A stretch of DNA of 64,000 nucleotides from Wurfbainia villosa. Lineage: Eukaryota; Streptophyta; Magnoliopsida; Zingiberales; Zingiberaceae. The translations under genes and the position numbers were made by a program. The stretch covers positions 46,876,621 through 46,940,620 of the forward strand of contig CM045993.1 in NCBI GenBank assembly GCA_025175895.1, written 5' to 3'. Below the pieces are notes generated by a model, which was given only the letters and a program-made list of their open reading frames with translations, made no database searches and was not told the DNA's origin. Numbering within the stretch: position 1 is the first letter of the stretch; every line of letters starts with the position of its first letter. Shown piece after piece: positions 34,301 through 46,300 of this stretch.

Positions 34301-37300
34301 TTAACTAGGTACTCACTAGGGATATCTTCCCTTGGTACCTTCCTAATGACCCTCCTAGGCTTGGAAGCCTTGGTCATTTTGGTCTTGTCAAGGTTAACTC
34401 CTAGGGATTGCTTCCCTTATAACCTTGTTAATGACTTTCCTAGATTTCATAGAAACCTTAGCCACTAGACACACATCATGGTCAACTCTAGGGATGACCT
34501 CCCTTGTGACCTTGACACTCTTAGACCTAGAACTCATTCCATAATTATATGGAACATTATGATAAGTAGGCTTAGCTACCTTGGACCTAGGCTTGTGACC
34601 CAAGCCTTGCTTGTCCTTAACTAAATCTTTCCTACCAACACTTAAGTTTCGTCCATTTGACTCTAAAATCATATTTTCCATCTTCCTTAGGGTCTTCTCC
34701 ATTTTCTCAAGCCTTGATCTCAAAGTTTGATTTTCCTTTTCTAATACCTCAATTTTTAATTTTTCATTGACTCTTGAGACATTCTTTTTCCTAGACATAT
34801 GTCTAGTCCATTTAGGGTTGATGCCTAAATTATTGTTTTCTACCTTCCTACCCTTAGATAAGGTTGATCTAGCATTGTCCTTAGGTAAATTAACATGCTT
34901 AGCACCTAAGCAATAAAATCTATTTCTAGCATGCTTTTCATGAAAAATAGCAAGTGCAATAAAATTATGATCATGCTTTCTAACATTAGATAAAGGAAGA
35001 GCTTTATTTAAATTTACCTTAGGGTTTGCCTTAGCTCCCCCTATATTTGAACTCTCTCCTTTGCCCTTCTGAGGGTGCCTCCCCCTAGGACATTGGATTC
35101 GGTAGTGTCCTCTTTTGTTGCACTTGAAGCATATTATATGCTCCTTGCTCTTGTGAATTGGGACTCCGACTTCCTTTGACTTTTCTTTGGCCCTTGGTGT
35201 CGATTGAGCCTTCTTGACTCTTTTTGGGCATTTACTCTTATAGTGCTCTACTTCCCTACACTCAAAGTATGTTATATGACTTTTATCTTTAATAATTTCA
35301 TTTAAATTACCTTCTTGAATGATTAGAGAATTTTGAACTTCTTCTTCATTTCTCTCAGAGATAGAGGGCTCCTCCTCTTGTTCTTGTTCCAAGGTTGAAG
35401 ATCTAAGCTCCCCCTCAATTCTTGAAGTGGAGGCTTCGACTATTTCTTCCACCTCTTTGTCGGAAATTGAACATCTATCATCCTTCAAGTCTACATGAGC
35501 TTGGGACAGAGATGGACTTTCTTTTTCTTGAGGCTTCTCCATTTGTGTGGATAAAGAATCTTCATGAAGCTTGGTTACCTTGCTCCATAATTCCTTAGCA
35601 TCCGTAAACTCACCTAATCTAGACACATCCTCATTAGGTAACAAATTTAATAACAATTGCGTTACCTTATCATTTCTTTCGAATTGTTCTAGTTTCTCCT
35701 TTGTCCATTTCTTTTTCTTGAGTATTCTACCCTTCTTGTCCATAGGAACTTCAACTTCTTGCATCAAAATAAACCAATTTTCTATTTCACACATTAGAAA
35801 ATGTTCCATCCTTACCTTCCATTGATCAAATTCTTTAGCTCCATAGAGTTCATATGGAGGAGGCACATTGATGTCCCATCCCAAATCAAAATTTGACTCC
35901 TCCATCTTCCTTCTTCCCTCTAGCGTGCTCTCTTGGTTGTTAAGCCTTGAAGAGCGATCTCGCTCTGATACCACTTGTTAGGGTCTACGCGCCCGCTAGA
36001 GGGGGGGATGAATAGCAATTAGCCGATTTCATTAATGGAATTCATCGTACTTGTCTATAATTGTTAGTACGCAGCAGAAATACAAATACAAGTACAAAAA
36101 CACAACATAAGCACAACACATGAATTTTACGTGGTTCGGAACCCTAGTTCCTACTCCACAAGCGAGCCCTAGCGAGCTCTAGTGATGCACACCACCATTA
36201 TCAAACTTCTCCTTCTCGGTGACACACCAGAGGTGGAGGAACCTCTTACAAATCTCTTACAACAGTAAGAGCAAGATACAATAAGAAACTACAACAATAG
36301 CAAAAGTAAATGGAAGAACAAATGAACACACTTTACAGATTAGGGCTTTTGAATCTTTGCTTGTTGGGTGCTTTGGCATGCTTATGTGGCATGCTTAGGT
36401 GGCATGCTTATGTGGCATTCATGCATGTTGAATTAATCTTATTAATCCAATAAGCTTATGTTATTATATTGAATTAATCTCATTAAATCAATAAGGTAAC
36501 ATATTGAATTAATCTTATTAAATCAATTAAGCTTAGCATATTGAATTAATCTCATTAAATCAATAAGCTAAAATTCTCATTAAGCTTAAAGTCCAAAAAC
36601 CATTTTGTACTTAAGCTTATTCCCAAATTATTCTAGTCAAACTAGAATGCACTAATTCTTCTAATCATCATGTTCTTTGTGTGTGACCCTATAGGCTCTC
36701 ATAACGTTGGCAGTGGATCTAAACTCTTTTAGATACACAAGCAATGAGCGACATCTAGTAATACATCATTGCTACCCAAGTTACGAAATAAGTCAAGATC
36801 CGACTAACCTTTCCGTGACTACTATAATGTATGACTATGTCCTTCTATCCTTGATATCAGATTGACCAATGAGACATAGACCGTGTCATCCTCGATCAAT
36901 CTATGTGTTTCTTGATCCTTGAGTAAACTAACTCAAACAAATGAGCTCAATATCTCATATTGACTCATTCGAGCATGGCCATGCATTTTAGTAGTTCTAC
37001 TCAATCAAGGGGCCCACAGATATCACTCCTGTCATATGGGAGGGATAGATCCCATCTACATCACTCACATCCCTCCGTATAATTTGTTATATACCCAGTA
37101 ATCGCCTTTATGATCCACCCTATTACGGGTGACGTTTGACGATACCAAAGTACATAACTCCTTATATAGGGAACCGTAGTGACTTCAGGTTTGAGGACTA
37201 TTCATACCAATAGTCACATGAGAAAGTTTATGACACTCATATGACGATCCATGAAACTTTCTCATGGCGGGTCAGTTCAGTATATATTCTCTAATATATA

Positions 37301-40300
37301 CCCATGTGTCAACTTGATATCATATATCCATGACTTGTGAGATCAAGTTATCAATTGACCTACATGCTAGTCTTTATGTATTAATATTGCCCTTGCATAT
37401 TAATACTTGACTAGGAACATTTAGGAAAGTGTTCTCTACAACCTCTCATAATCAATTCTGCCAATTGATGTGCTGTAGATAAGAACCTACTTTTCTAGGG
37501 CATTATTATATTTAATTTAGCTGGCACAAACAAGACGTAAATATAATAACCAATCCTTTGCCTTTGTAGAATATGATACAAAATGTTCCCTATTCAACCA
37601 TCACATGATTGGTTCTAGGGCTATAACTAACAATCTCCCACTAGCACTAGTACCAATCACTATAATATCTAATACCTAGTGACCTAGTGTGACCATCATG
37701 CTTCCTCTGTGCCAAAGCCTTGGTCAATGGATCTGCGATGTTAGCTTCGCCAGATCAGATATCCTCACATCTCCTCTATCGATGATCTCTCGAATGAGAT
37801 GGAAGCGCCGCAGTATGTGTTTGGTCCGCTGATGTGATCGAGGTTCCTTAGCCTGTGCAATAACCCCATTGTTGTCACAATAGAGGTCTATTGGATCTGC
37901 AATGCTAGGAACTACCCCAAGTTCACTGATGAACTTGCGGAGCCAAAACGACCTCCTTCTTTGCGCATCGACGCAACAATATACTCGCTTGTTGTAGAAT
38001 CAAAGAATCGTGTCCTCGCCAACTCTTCCAGCTTACAGATCCACCATTCAGGCAAAACACGTACCCCGATTGCGATCTATAGTCATCCTTGTCTGTTTGG
38101 AAGCTTGCATCACTGTAACCCTTTACAGTTAGCTCCTCATTGCCTCCAAATATCAAGAAATATTCTTTCATTCTTCGTAAGTATTTAAGAATATTTTTGA
38201 CTGCTATCCAGTGACTTTCACCTGGATCCGACTGATATCTACTCGTCATGCTCAAAGCATACGAGACGTCAGGATAAGTACAAAGCATGACGTATATGAT
38301 AGACCCTATAGCAGATGCATAAGGGATTTTATCCATGCGATCTCTCTCCTCCTTAGAAGAGGGACATTGAGTCTTCGAAAGACTCACACTATGTGATAAA
38401 GGCAGAAATCCTTTCTTGGAATTTTGCATAGCAAAACGATCTAGCACTTTATCAATGTATGTACTCTGACTTAGGCCAAGTAATCTTTTAGATCTATCTC
38501 TATAGATCTTGATGCCTAGAATATAGGCAGCTAAGTCTTTCATCGAGAAACAATTCCCTAACCACATCTTCACAGACTGGAGTGAGGGAATATCATTTCC
38601 GATGAGAAGTATGTCATCTACATACAAGACAAGAAATACAACTGTGCTCCCACTATTTCTCTTGTAGACACAAGGTTCATCTTCATTCTTGATGAAACCA
38701 AACTCCTTGATTGCATCATCGAATCGAAGATTCCAGCTTCGAGAGGCTTGCTTTAGTCTATAAATGGACCTTTGCAGTTTGCATACCTTTCCAGGATGCT
38801 TTGGATCTTCAAAACCCTCAGGCTGTGTCATGTACACATCCTCAAGTAGCTTTCCATTCAGAAAAGCGGTTTTGACATCCATCTGCCAGATCTCATAATC
38901 GTAGTAGGCTGCAATAGCAAGTATGATCCGAATGGATTTAAGCATCGCAACTGGTGAAAAGGTTTCATCATAGTCAATACCATGAATTTGTTTGAATCCT
39001 TTAGCCACCAATCTCCCTTTATAGGTATGCTTATTACCATCCATGTCAGTCTTTACTTTAAAGACCCACTTACACCCAATGGGTTTTACCCCTTCAGGTG
39101 GATCAACCAAAGTCCATACTTGGTTAGTGTACATGGATTCCATTTCGGATCTCATGGCCTCTAGCCATTTCTCGGAATCTGGGCTCATCATAGCTTCTTG
39201 ATAGGATGTAGGCTCGTCAAGATCGACAAGCAATACATCATCGTTGTCAGTCAAGAGAAAAGAATATCTCTCGGGTTGACGACGGATCCTATCAGATCTA
39301 CGAAGAGGTTGGTCTACTTGAACAGGTGTTTGCTCCACAACTCTTTGGGCAACAATTTCCTCATCCACAACACTTTGTGGTGCCTGTTCATTTTCCATCG
39401 AAGCCTTAGTGTTATCTTTATCTTGAATTTCTTCAAGATGAATTTTACTCCCACTAGTTTTTCTAGAAATAAATTCCAGGTGGAGTGAGTTGGGATATTA
39501 TCCCACACTCAGCCAGGTGATCTCGAAACTCTTAACTAAGGTATTCACCACCTCGATCTGATCGAAGTAGCTTAATACGCTTACTAAGTTGGTTTTGTAC
39601 TTCATTTTTGAATTCTTTGAACTTTTCAAAGGATTCTGACTTATGTCTCATCAAATATAAGTAGCCAAATCTACTCATATCATCAGTGAAAGTAATAAAG
39701 TACTTATAGCCTCCTCTGGCTTCGACATTGAAAGGCCCACATACATCAGTATGTATGAGTCCTAACAAGTCCGTCGCTCTCTCGCCATGTCCACTAAATG
39801 GAGTTTTAGTCATCTTTCCTAAAAGACAAGATTCGCATACCTCATATGATTCAAAATCAAATGAGTCCAATAATCCATCTTTATGGAGTTGGGATATGCG
39901 TTTTTCATTTATGTGACCTAGGCGACAGTGCCAGAGATATGTTTGGTTCAATTTATTCGATTTGAACCGTTTGGTATTTACGTTATAAATTGGGTTTTCT
40001 AAATCTAGAACATAAAGACCATTCATAAGTGGTGCATTACAATAGAACATTTCATTCAAATAAATGGAACAACATTTGTCCTTTATTATAAAAGAAAAGT
40101 TTTTCTTGTCTAAACAAGATACGTAAATTTGTTAATGCAATGCAGTACATAAAAGCACTCCTCTAGTTCTAAGATAAGCCCAAAGGGCAAAGACAAAGAA
40201 TATGTTCCTACACTACAAGAAGAACTTTTGCGCCATTGCCTACTCAGTAGGTCCACTTCGCCTTTTGCCATTAGTCTACTATTTCACCCTCGCACATTAG

Positions 40301-43300
40301 TACAAATGTGAGATGCACATCCGATCTAATACCCATGTAGAAGAAATAGATAGATTAACTTCTATAATGTATATACCGAGGCGTAAGTCCCACTTCTTTC
40401 TTCTTTACTTCTCAAGGTAGACTTCATAGCCCGCCTCCAAAGGTCCAAAGATCACCGCAATGGAAACAATCCCCTTCCTTAGGTTCTTTACCTTACCCTT
40501 CAAGTGGATGAATTGGCTTTGCCTTTGGCTTGGTCTTACCCTGCCTTTGCGCTACCTTTGCCCTTCTTGACCATTAGTACGCATTAACTTTCTTCTTGAG
40601 ATCTGGTTCAGCTTAGCCTAACATGCCGAGAATCTCGCAAAGGCTTATCAATTTCATTCATGTTATAATTCATGACGAATTGATTATATGCTTCCTGCAA
40701 TGATTGCAAGGATAACATCGTTGCCAATTCTTAGCTCTGAAAACCTAGTCTTTCAAGGTTCTCAACGCATCTATCATTTTAAGTACGTGAGTTCCTACAG
40801 TGTTCCTTCTGCATCTTGCATGCAAAAAGAGCCTTAGACACTTCAAAACGCCGTGCCTAGCTTGTCCTTGATATAGTTGTTTCAAATGCTCAACCATACC
40901 ATAGGCATCCATGTTCTCATGTTGCTTCAAGCTCGAGTTCATGGTGGCAAGCATAAGACATGACACATCTAATGCGCCATCTCGATGCTTCTTATAAGCA
41001 TCCTTTTCAAAGACGAGTGGCCGCAGGGTGGGTGTTTTCAGTGATAGACCGCTTCTAGGACATACTTTACGCTTTGCTTGAGGATAATCCTCAAGTTCCT
41101 ATACTACCAAGAAAGTTAGCTCCATTGAGCTTGTCTTTCTCAAGGACAGATCGCAAGTTGAGGGGGTGTGTCGTGTTAGATGACATGGTGATCTACAATA
41201 TTAAAATGCAAAATTAAGTATCATACCTAAGTCATTTAATTAGGCCTTTAATTAAATGAGTCTCCCATTAAATTCTCATAGCTTTGATATGAGCTAATCA
41301 TTGATGTAGGCAAACACATTTTGCTTACATCATTAGCTTCTATTTAGCTATAAATTTATATGGGATAAAGATCCACATCATACTTCGTCTTGAGTTAGCT
41401 TTGGCTAATCGCCCAAGACGTAGTATGATTAGGTAGACAATCTTTTGCCAATTACATCTGATGTAACTCTTTAATAGCTTTGGTTAAGTTTAGATTAGTT
41501 TAGTGCTTATTCCTAAACCAGCTTCCAGGCCGTGGCGAGACACAGAGGCCTTATTTGATATCGGAGCAACGACCACTTTCTAAGACAAAGCTGATGTTCG
41601 GAAATCACACAAAACTAATTTTTAAAACTTATGTTCAAAGCTAATATATGCCTCTACTTTCTTAATTAATTAAGAAAACTTAATTAAGTCATAACCAAGT
41701 TTGATAGCGGGACATCACGATTGTCCACTCGCACTCTTCCAAGATAAAATGCATTGCTTTGCTTTGGCAAACCCAATAACAAATGATCGAGGAAGTAGTG
41801 AGTACCAAACTTTGGTAGGCATATCGTTTTTGACTTATTAAGAAATAAACTTAAACATGCATCACATACATATTAGCATACATCACATATAAGCTAAATT
41901 AACATGCATCACATACATATTAAACTAAGCGTGTCATGGTTATGGCCCTTATTCTACAATCTTCTCAATCCAATGAAAAGATTGATTAATCAACCTAGGG
42001 ATAGCATCTTCTCCCAAGTGCTTCCTTTTGGTTGTCTTGTGTTGTTGACTTCCTCCTTGTAACGTCATCTTCCAATGGACCCACCATCTTTATTTTGTAT
42101 ATTACAAAAGGAGAAATACTCGAGTTACATTCGAGTCTAAAACTAATTTTACAACAAGAATTTTAGGAGAAAGGCACGACACGCAGGCCGTATTAAGAAT
42201 TACAATACACACATTCACAAACTTTTTGGGACTAGGCCATAACCATGCACCATGTCAATTTTAACTTTTAAAAGACATCGGATATTTTATTATGTTTGAA
42301 AAATTGCTAATGCAATTATCAACTCATAATAAAATTTATCCTACTTCTATATCACATATAAAATAGAGAAAACCTATTTTTTATACGATCTTTCGCAAGT
42401 GGCTCTGATACCACTGTAGGGATATCTTTATGCAAAATAGCATATGTGCAACGGAAAAATAGGATCCCTTCCAAGTGATCCTTGTGAAAGAAAACTTCGT
42501 ACAAAAATAAATTTCTCAAAACCTATCTTATAGGAGAATATTACCTTTGTTGCGTGCCCTTTTTAATCCCGCTTCTCCTTGGGTTTGTTGGATCTTTTAG
42601 CACGTTCAAATGTCCGTGCCTCTATATGTATCCACACGAGCAAGCTCTTGTCTCACAAAAGAAAATAGAAGAGCTCTCCTTTACTTCTTGCTAGAGAAGT
42701 CCCTAAAGGAGAGGAAGGTAGGGAAAAAGAGAAAGGAAGAAGAAGACCACTCTTCTTGCTAGCCTACACTCACAAAAGCCACACAACCAAAGCCTCTCAC
42801 CACCAAGCTCTCTCCAAGCCTCAAGTTTCAACTAAAGCCTCAAGTTTTTCACCTAGTTGGCCGGCCACCCCATGGGGTGTTTTATAGGATTGAAAAAACC
42901 TTTCACCTCCTATCACATTCAATGCAATCAATTGCATTGAAACATAATCACTCCTTGTTTGGCCGGCCACATGTGGAGAAATTCCAAAGGTCAAAACCCT
43001 TTGTCTCCTTCCACCTCATCAAGCTTAGGTGACATGCTTATGTGACATTCATGCATGTTGAATTAATCTTATTAATCCAATAAGCTTATGTTATTATATT
43101 GAATTAATCTCATTAAATCAATAAGGTAACATATTGAATTAATCTTATTAAATCAATTAAGCTTAGCATATTGAATTATTCTCATTAAATCAATAAGCTT
43201 AAAGTCCAAAAACCATTTTGTACTTAAGCTTATTCCCAAATTATTCTAGTCAAACTAGAATGCACTAATTCTTCTAATCATTATGCTCTTTGTGTGTGAC

Positions 43301-46300
43301 CCTATAGGCTCTCATAACATTGGCAGTGGATCTAAACTCTTTTAGATACACAAGCAATGAGCGACATCTAGCAATACATCATTGCTACCCAAGTTACGAA
43401 ATAAGTCAAGATCCGACTAACCTTTCCGTGACTACTATAATGTATGACCATGTCCTTCTATCCTTGATATCAGATTGACCAATGAGGCATAGATCGTGTC
43501 ATCCTCGATCAATCTATGTGTTTCTTGATCCTTGAGTAAACTAACTCAAACAAATGAGCTCAATATCTCATATTGACTCATTCGAGCATGGCCATGCGTT
43601 TTAGTAGTTCTACTCAATCAAGAGGCCCACAGATATTACTCCCGTCATATGGGAGGGATAGATCCCATCTACATCACTCACATCCCTTCGCATAATTTGT
43701 TATATACCCAGTAATCGCCTTTATGGTCCACCCTGTTACGGGTGACGTTTGACGATACCAAAGTACATAACTCCTTATGTAGGGAACCGTAGTGACTTCA
43801 GGTTTGAGGACTATTCATACCAATAGTCACATGAGAAAGTTTATGACACTCATATGACGATCCATGAAACTTTCTTATGGCGGGTCAGTTCAGTATATAT
43901 TCTCTAATATATACCCATGTGTCAACTTGATATCATATATCCATGACTTGTGAGATCAAGTCATCAATTGACCTACATGCTAGTCTTTATGTATTAATAT
44001 TGCCCTTGCATGTTAATACTTGACTAGGAACATTTAGGAAAGTGTTCTCTGCAGCCTCTCATAATCAATTCTGCCAATTGATGTGCTGTAGATAAGAACC
44101 TACTTTTCTAGGGCATTATTATATTTAATTTAGCTGGCACAAGCAAGATGTAAATATAATAACCAATCCTTTGCCTTTGTAGAATATGATACAAAATGTT
44201 CCCTATTCAACCATCACATGATTGGTTCTAGGAGTATAACTAACAATCTCTTGTACCCTTATTACTTTCGATTATTTTTTGAGATCATGATTCAGTGTTG
44301 CTACTTTAATCTGTTCACCAATGACCCGGAAGATAAATTGAGATTTGAGGGATAGGTCTAGGAAAACAGTTGAGTTATGGCTAATAAATTCTAGTTTAGG
44401 AAAAGAAAGACCAATTGATGTTATATCAAGATTTAATATTCACCGACTAGTCTTTTATGTTTATTCGAGGAGGGATTAAACATATTAGTGAATATAATAT
44501 CGAACAATATCTGGGGATACTTTCGATGAGGAAAGAAGTTCGATTGGATATAATAAGTCTTGGTTCTGAGGTGCAGCGAGATTGTATCTTACGATACAAA
44601 GATGACTATTCTATTATCTTAATAGGTGTATAGAGAAGTTTTTATATGTAGGTATACTCGTAAGTTGTACAATGTTCAACTCTGTGTGAAAGCTCAGTAG
44701 GGTGATGGATTGCATGAGATGTGATCTGATGACGATTAAAATAATATGCCCTCGTGTGCAAGTGGGAGACATCTAATATAAATTATTTTGCTTGACCTAT
44801 GTCCGACCTTGTATTTGCAAATCATGCATATGTTATTATCAAATTCTCGATCTAATATGAGTACTCTTTTTAGGTGAAAGGATATTTCTCTGAAGTGAAC
44901 AATTGTCCCAAAGGAACCTCTATGAAGAAGTTGATTGACGGAGAGACTTCTACGCAAACAAGTGATAGATTTGTTGGACCAAGTGTTGTTGCCCGTTTAA
45001 TGGGAATGGACTCAATTCCAGAACAAAGTCTGAAAGTTCACACAAAGGAACATGAAATCTATAGATCAAGAAGATCTATGGAAATAAATAGAGTCACTGT
45101 TATCAGTTCAGGTACGCAAAATCCATGCAGTTCTGGATCCTCTAGGGAATCAAAGGACAGCTTGCTTCTAAATAGTAAAGGAAGACATTCAAAAGCTGAT
45201 AGCAGAGCAAAGCCACAACGATGCCAGCATCCGCAAGAAGAGCAGCTGAAGAAGTTCAAGGTGGAGTTTGAGGCATGGCAGGCTTCCAAGTTATGGGAAC
45301 ATTCAAGGTCACAGAAACATAAGGCAGTTGGAGGTGGCAAGGATTACCAAACCCTTGCACAAGAAATTCTGTGCAAGGAAAAAATGGCCAAGTATTTGGA
45401 TACCAGGAAAAAGGTGGCCAAAAAGAATCCTATTGGCCTTATAGATGTTGCTTCTCCAGGCAAACAAATAATCGATACAAAAGAACAGGCTACTCTTTCT
45501 TTCAGTAACTCTAGCATGCTTATGAAACTTAATACTGAGGACAGTTTTGATTGTTTCCGAGCAACTAAGACTGAAAGGAAACAAGAGAGAACTAGTTCAG
45601 CAACACGAATAGTGATACTGAAACCTAATTTTGACAGGATTGATGGTGACGAGGAGCAATTAGCTGCATCGTCTGATCAGTTAGGGAAGGAATATATTAT
45701 GGAAGATTTTCTTGAAGAGGTGAAGCAAAGGCTCAGAACTGAAGTTCAAGGAAGGAGCAAAGACAATTTTGTATGCAGAGGAAATGTAGTGAGGACTTCA
45801 TTTGATGAAAGCGCGATGAATCCCAAACAAATTGCTCATGACATAGCAAAACAAATAAGAGAAAGTGTGACCAGAGACATGGGAATGAATCTGATGAGAT
45901 CAAACTCAACTAGAACTGTTAGAAGTGACATTCAAATTAGTCCGGTTGACTCACCAGGGTTCATTGGAAGAGATATGAGAAAATTTCTATCCCAGAAATC
46001 AAAGAATGTACTAAAAGATGAGTTACTTTTGGAGAATCCTTTAACTAACCATGGAGATTCAGGTGCTTCCTCCAGCAAACGAAAGGAAATACCAAAGTTG
46101 ATATCTGATTTCTCAGACAAAGGGAAAAATGTAGATTACTGGAAAGACAGAAAAGTGAATCAATCATATCCAAGTCCAACTCAGAAACTTCTGACAATCA
46201 ATTCAGACTCAGAACCACACCGGAACCTGATCAGATCATTTTCTGCACCAATGTCAGGAACAGCTTTTGGGAAGCTCCTCTTGGAGGATCAGCATATTGC

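Larger units (their letters stand above)
29053..36376 (-). mobile_element. SIRE-like element lacking pol (C1), 5' LTR truncated
   Basis: On the minus strand: a 5' LTR fragment (36376-35976), primer site, gag (35905 to about 34240), about 1.8 kb noncoding, polypurine run and a complete 3' LTR (32403-29053) that itself carries a solo LTR. No protease, integrase or RT is present. It interrupts copia B at 29052. The 5-base flank ACCCT (29048-29052) cannot be matched because the other end is lost at 36376. Confidence 0.85.
36377..44245 (-). mobile_element. Copia element of family A, 3' LTR truncated
   Basis: On the minus strand: 5' LTR (44245-42415), primer site, decayed gag, partial integrase, RT/RNase H, polypurine run and a 3' LTR cut at 36377. 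The integrase/RT style is close to that of the 12157-21583 copia, but LTRs differ. No second target duplication exists because one end is lost. Confidence 0.88.
25336..44873 (+). other. Intron 2 of the DUF4378 gene, 19.5 kb, packed with nested retroelements
   Basis: The donor is CAG|GTAAGC and the acceptor CTCTTTTTAG|GTGAAAGG. Host-like sequence remains at 25336-25982 and perhaps in part of 44246-44873. Everything between is copia and SIRE-like material in both orientations. Confidence 0.75.

Noticed and set aside
44874..44876. GTG at 44874 as a translation start for a 599-codon protein
   Set aside because: It is the first codon of exon 3 after a clear acceptor; plants do not use GTG starts this way, and exons 1-2 supply an ATG and the family N-terminus.
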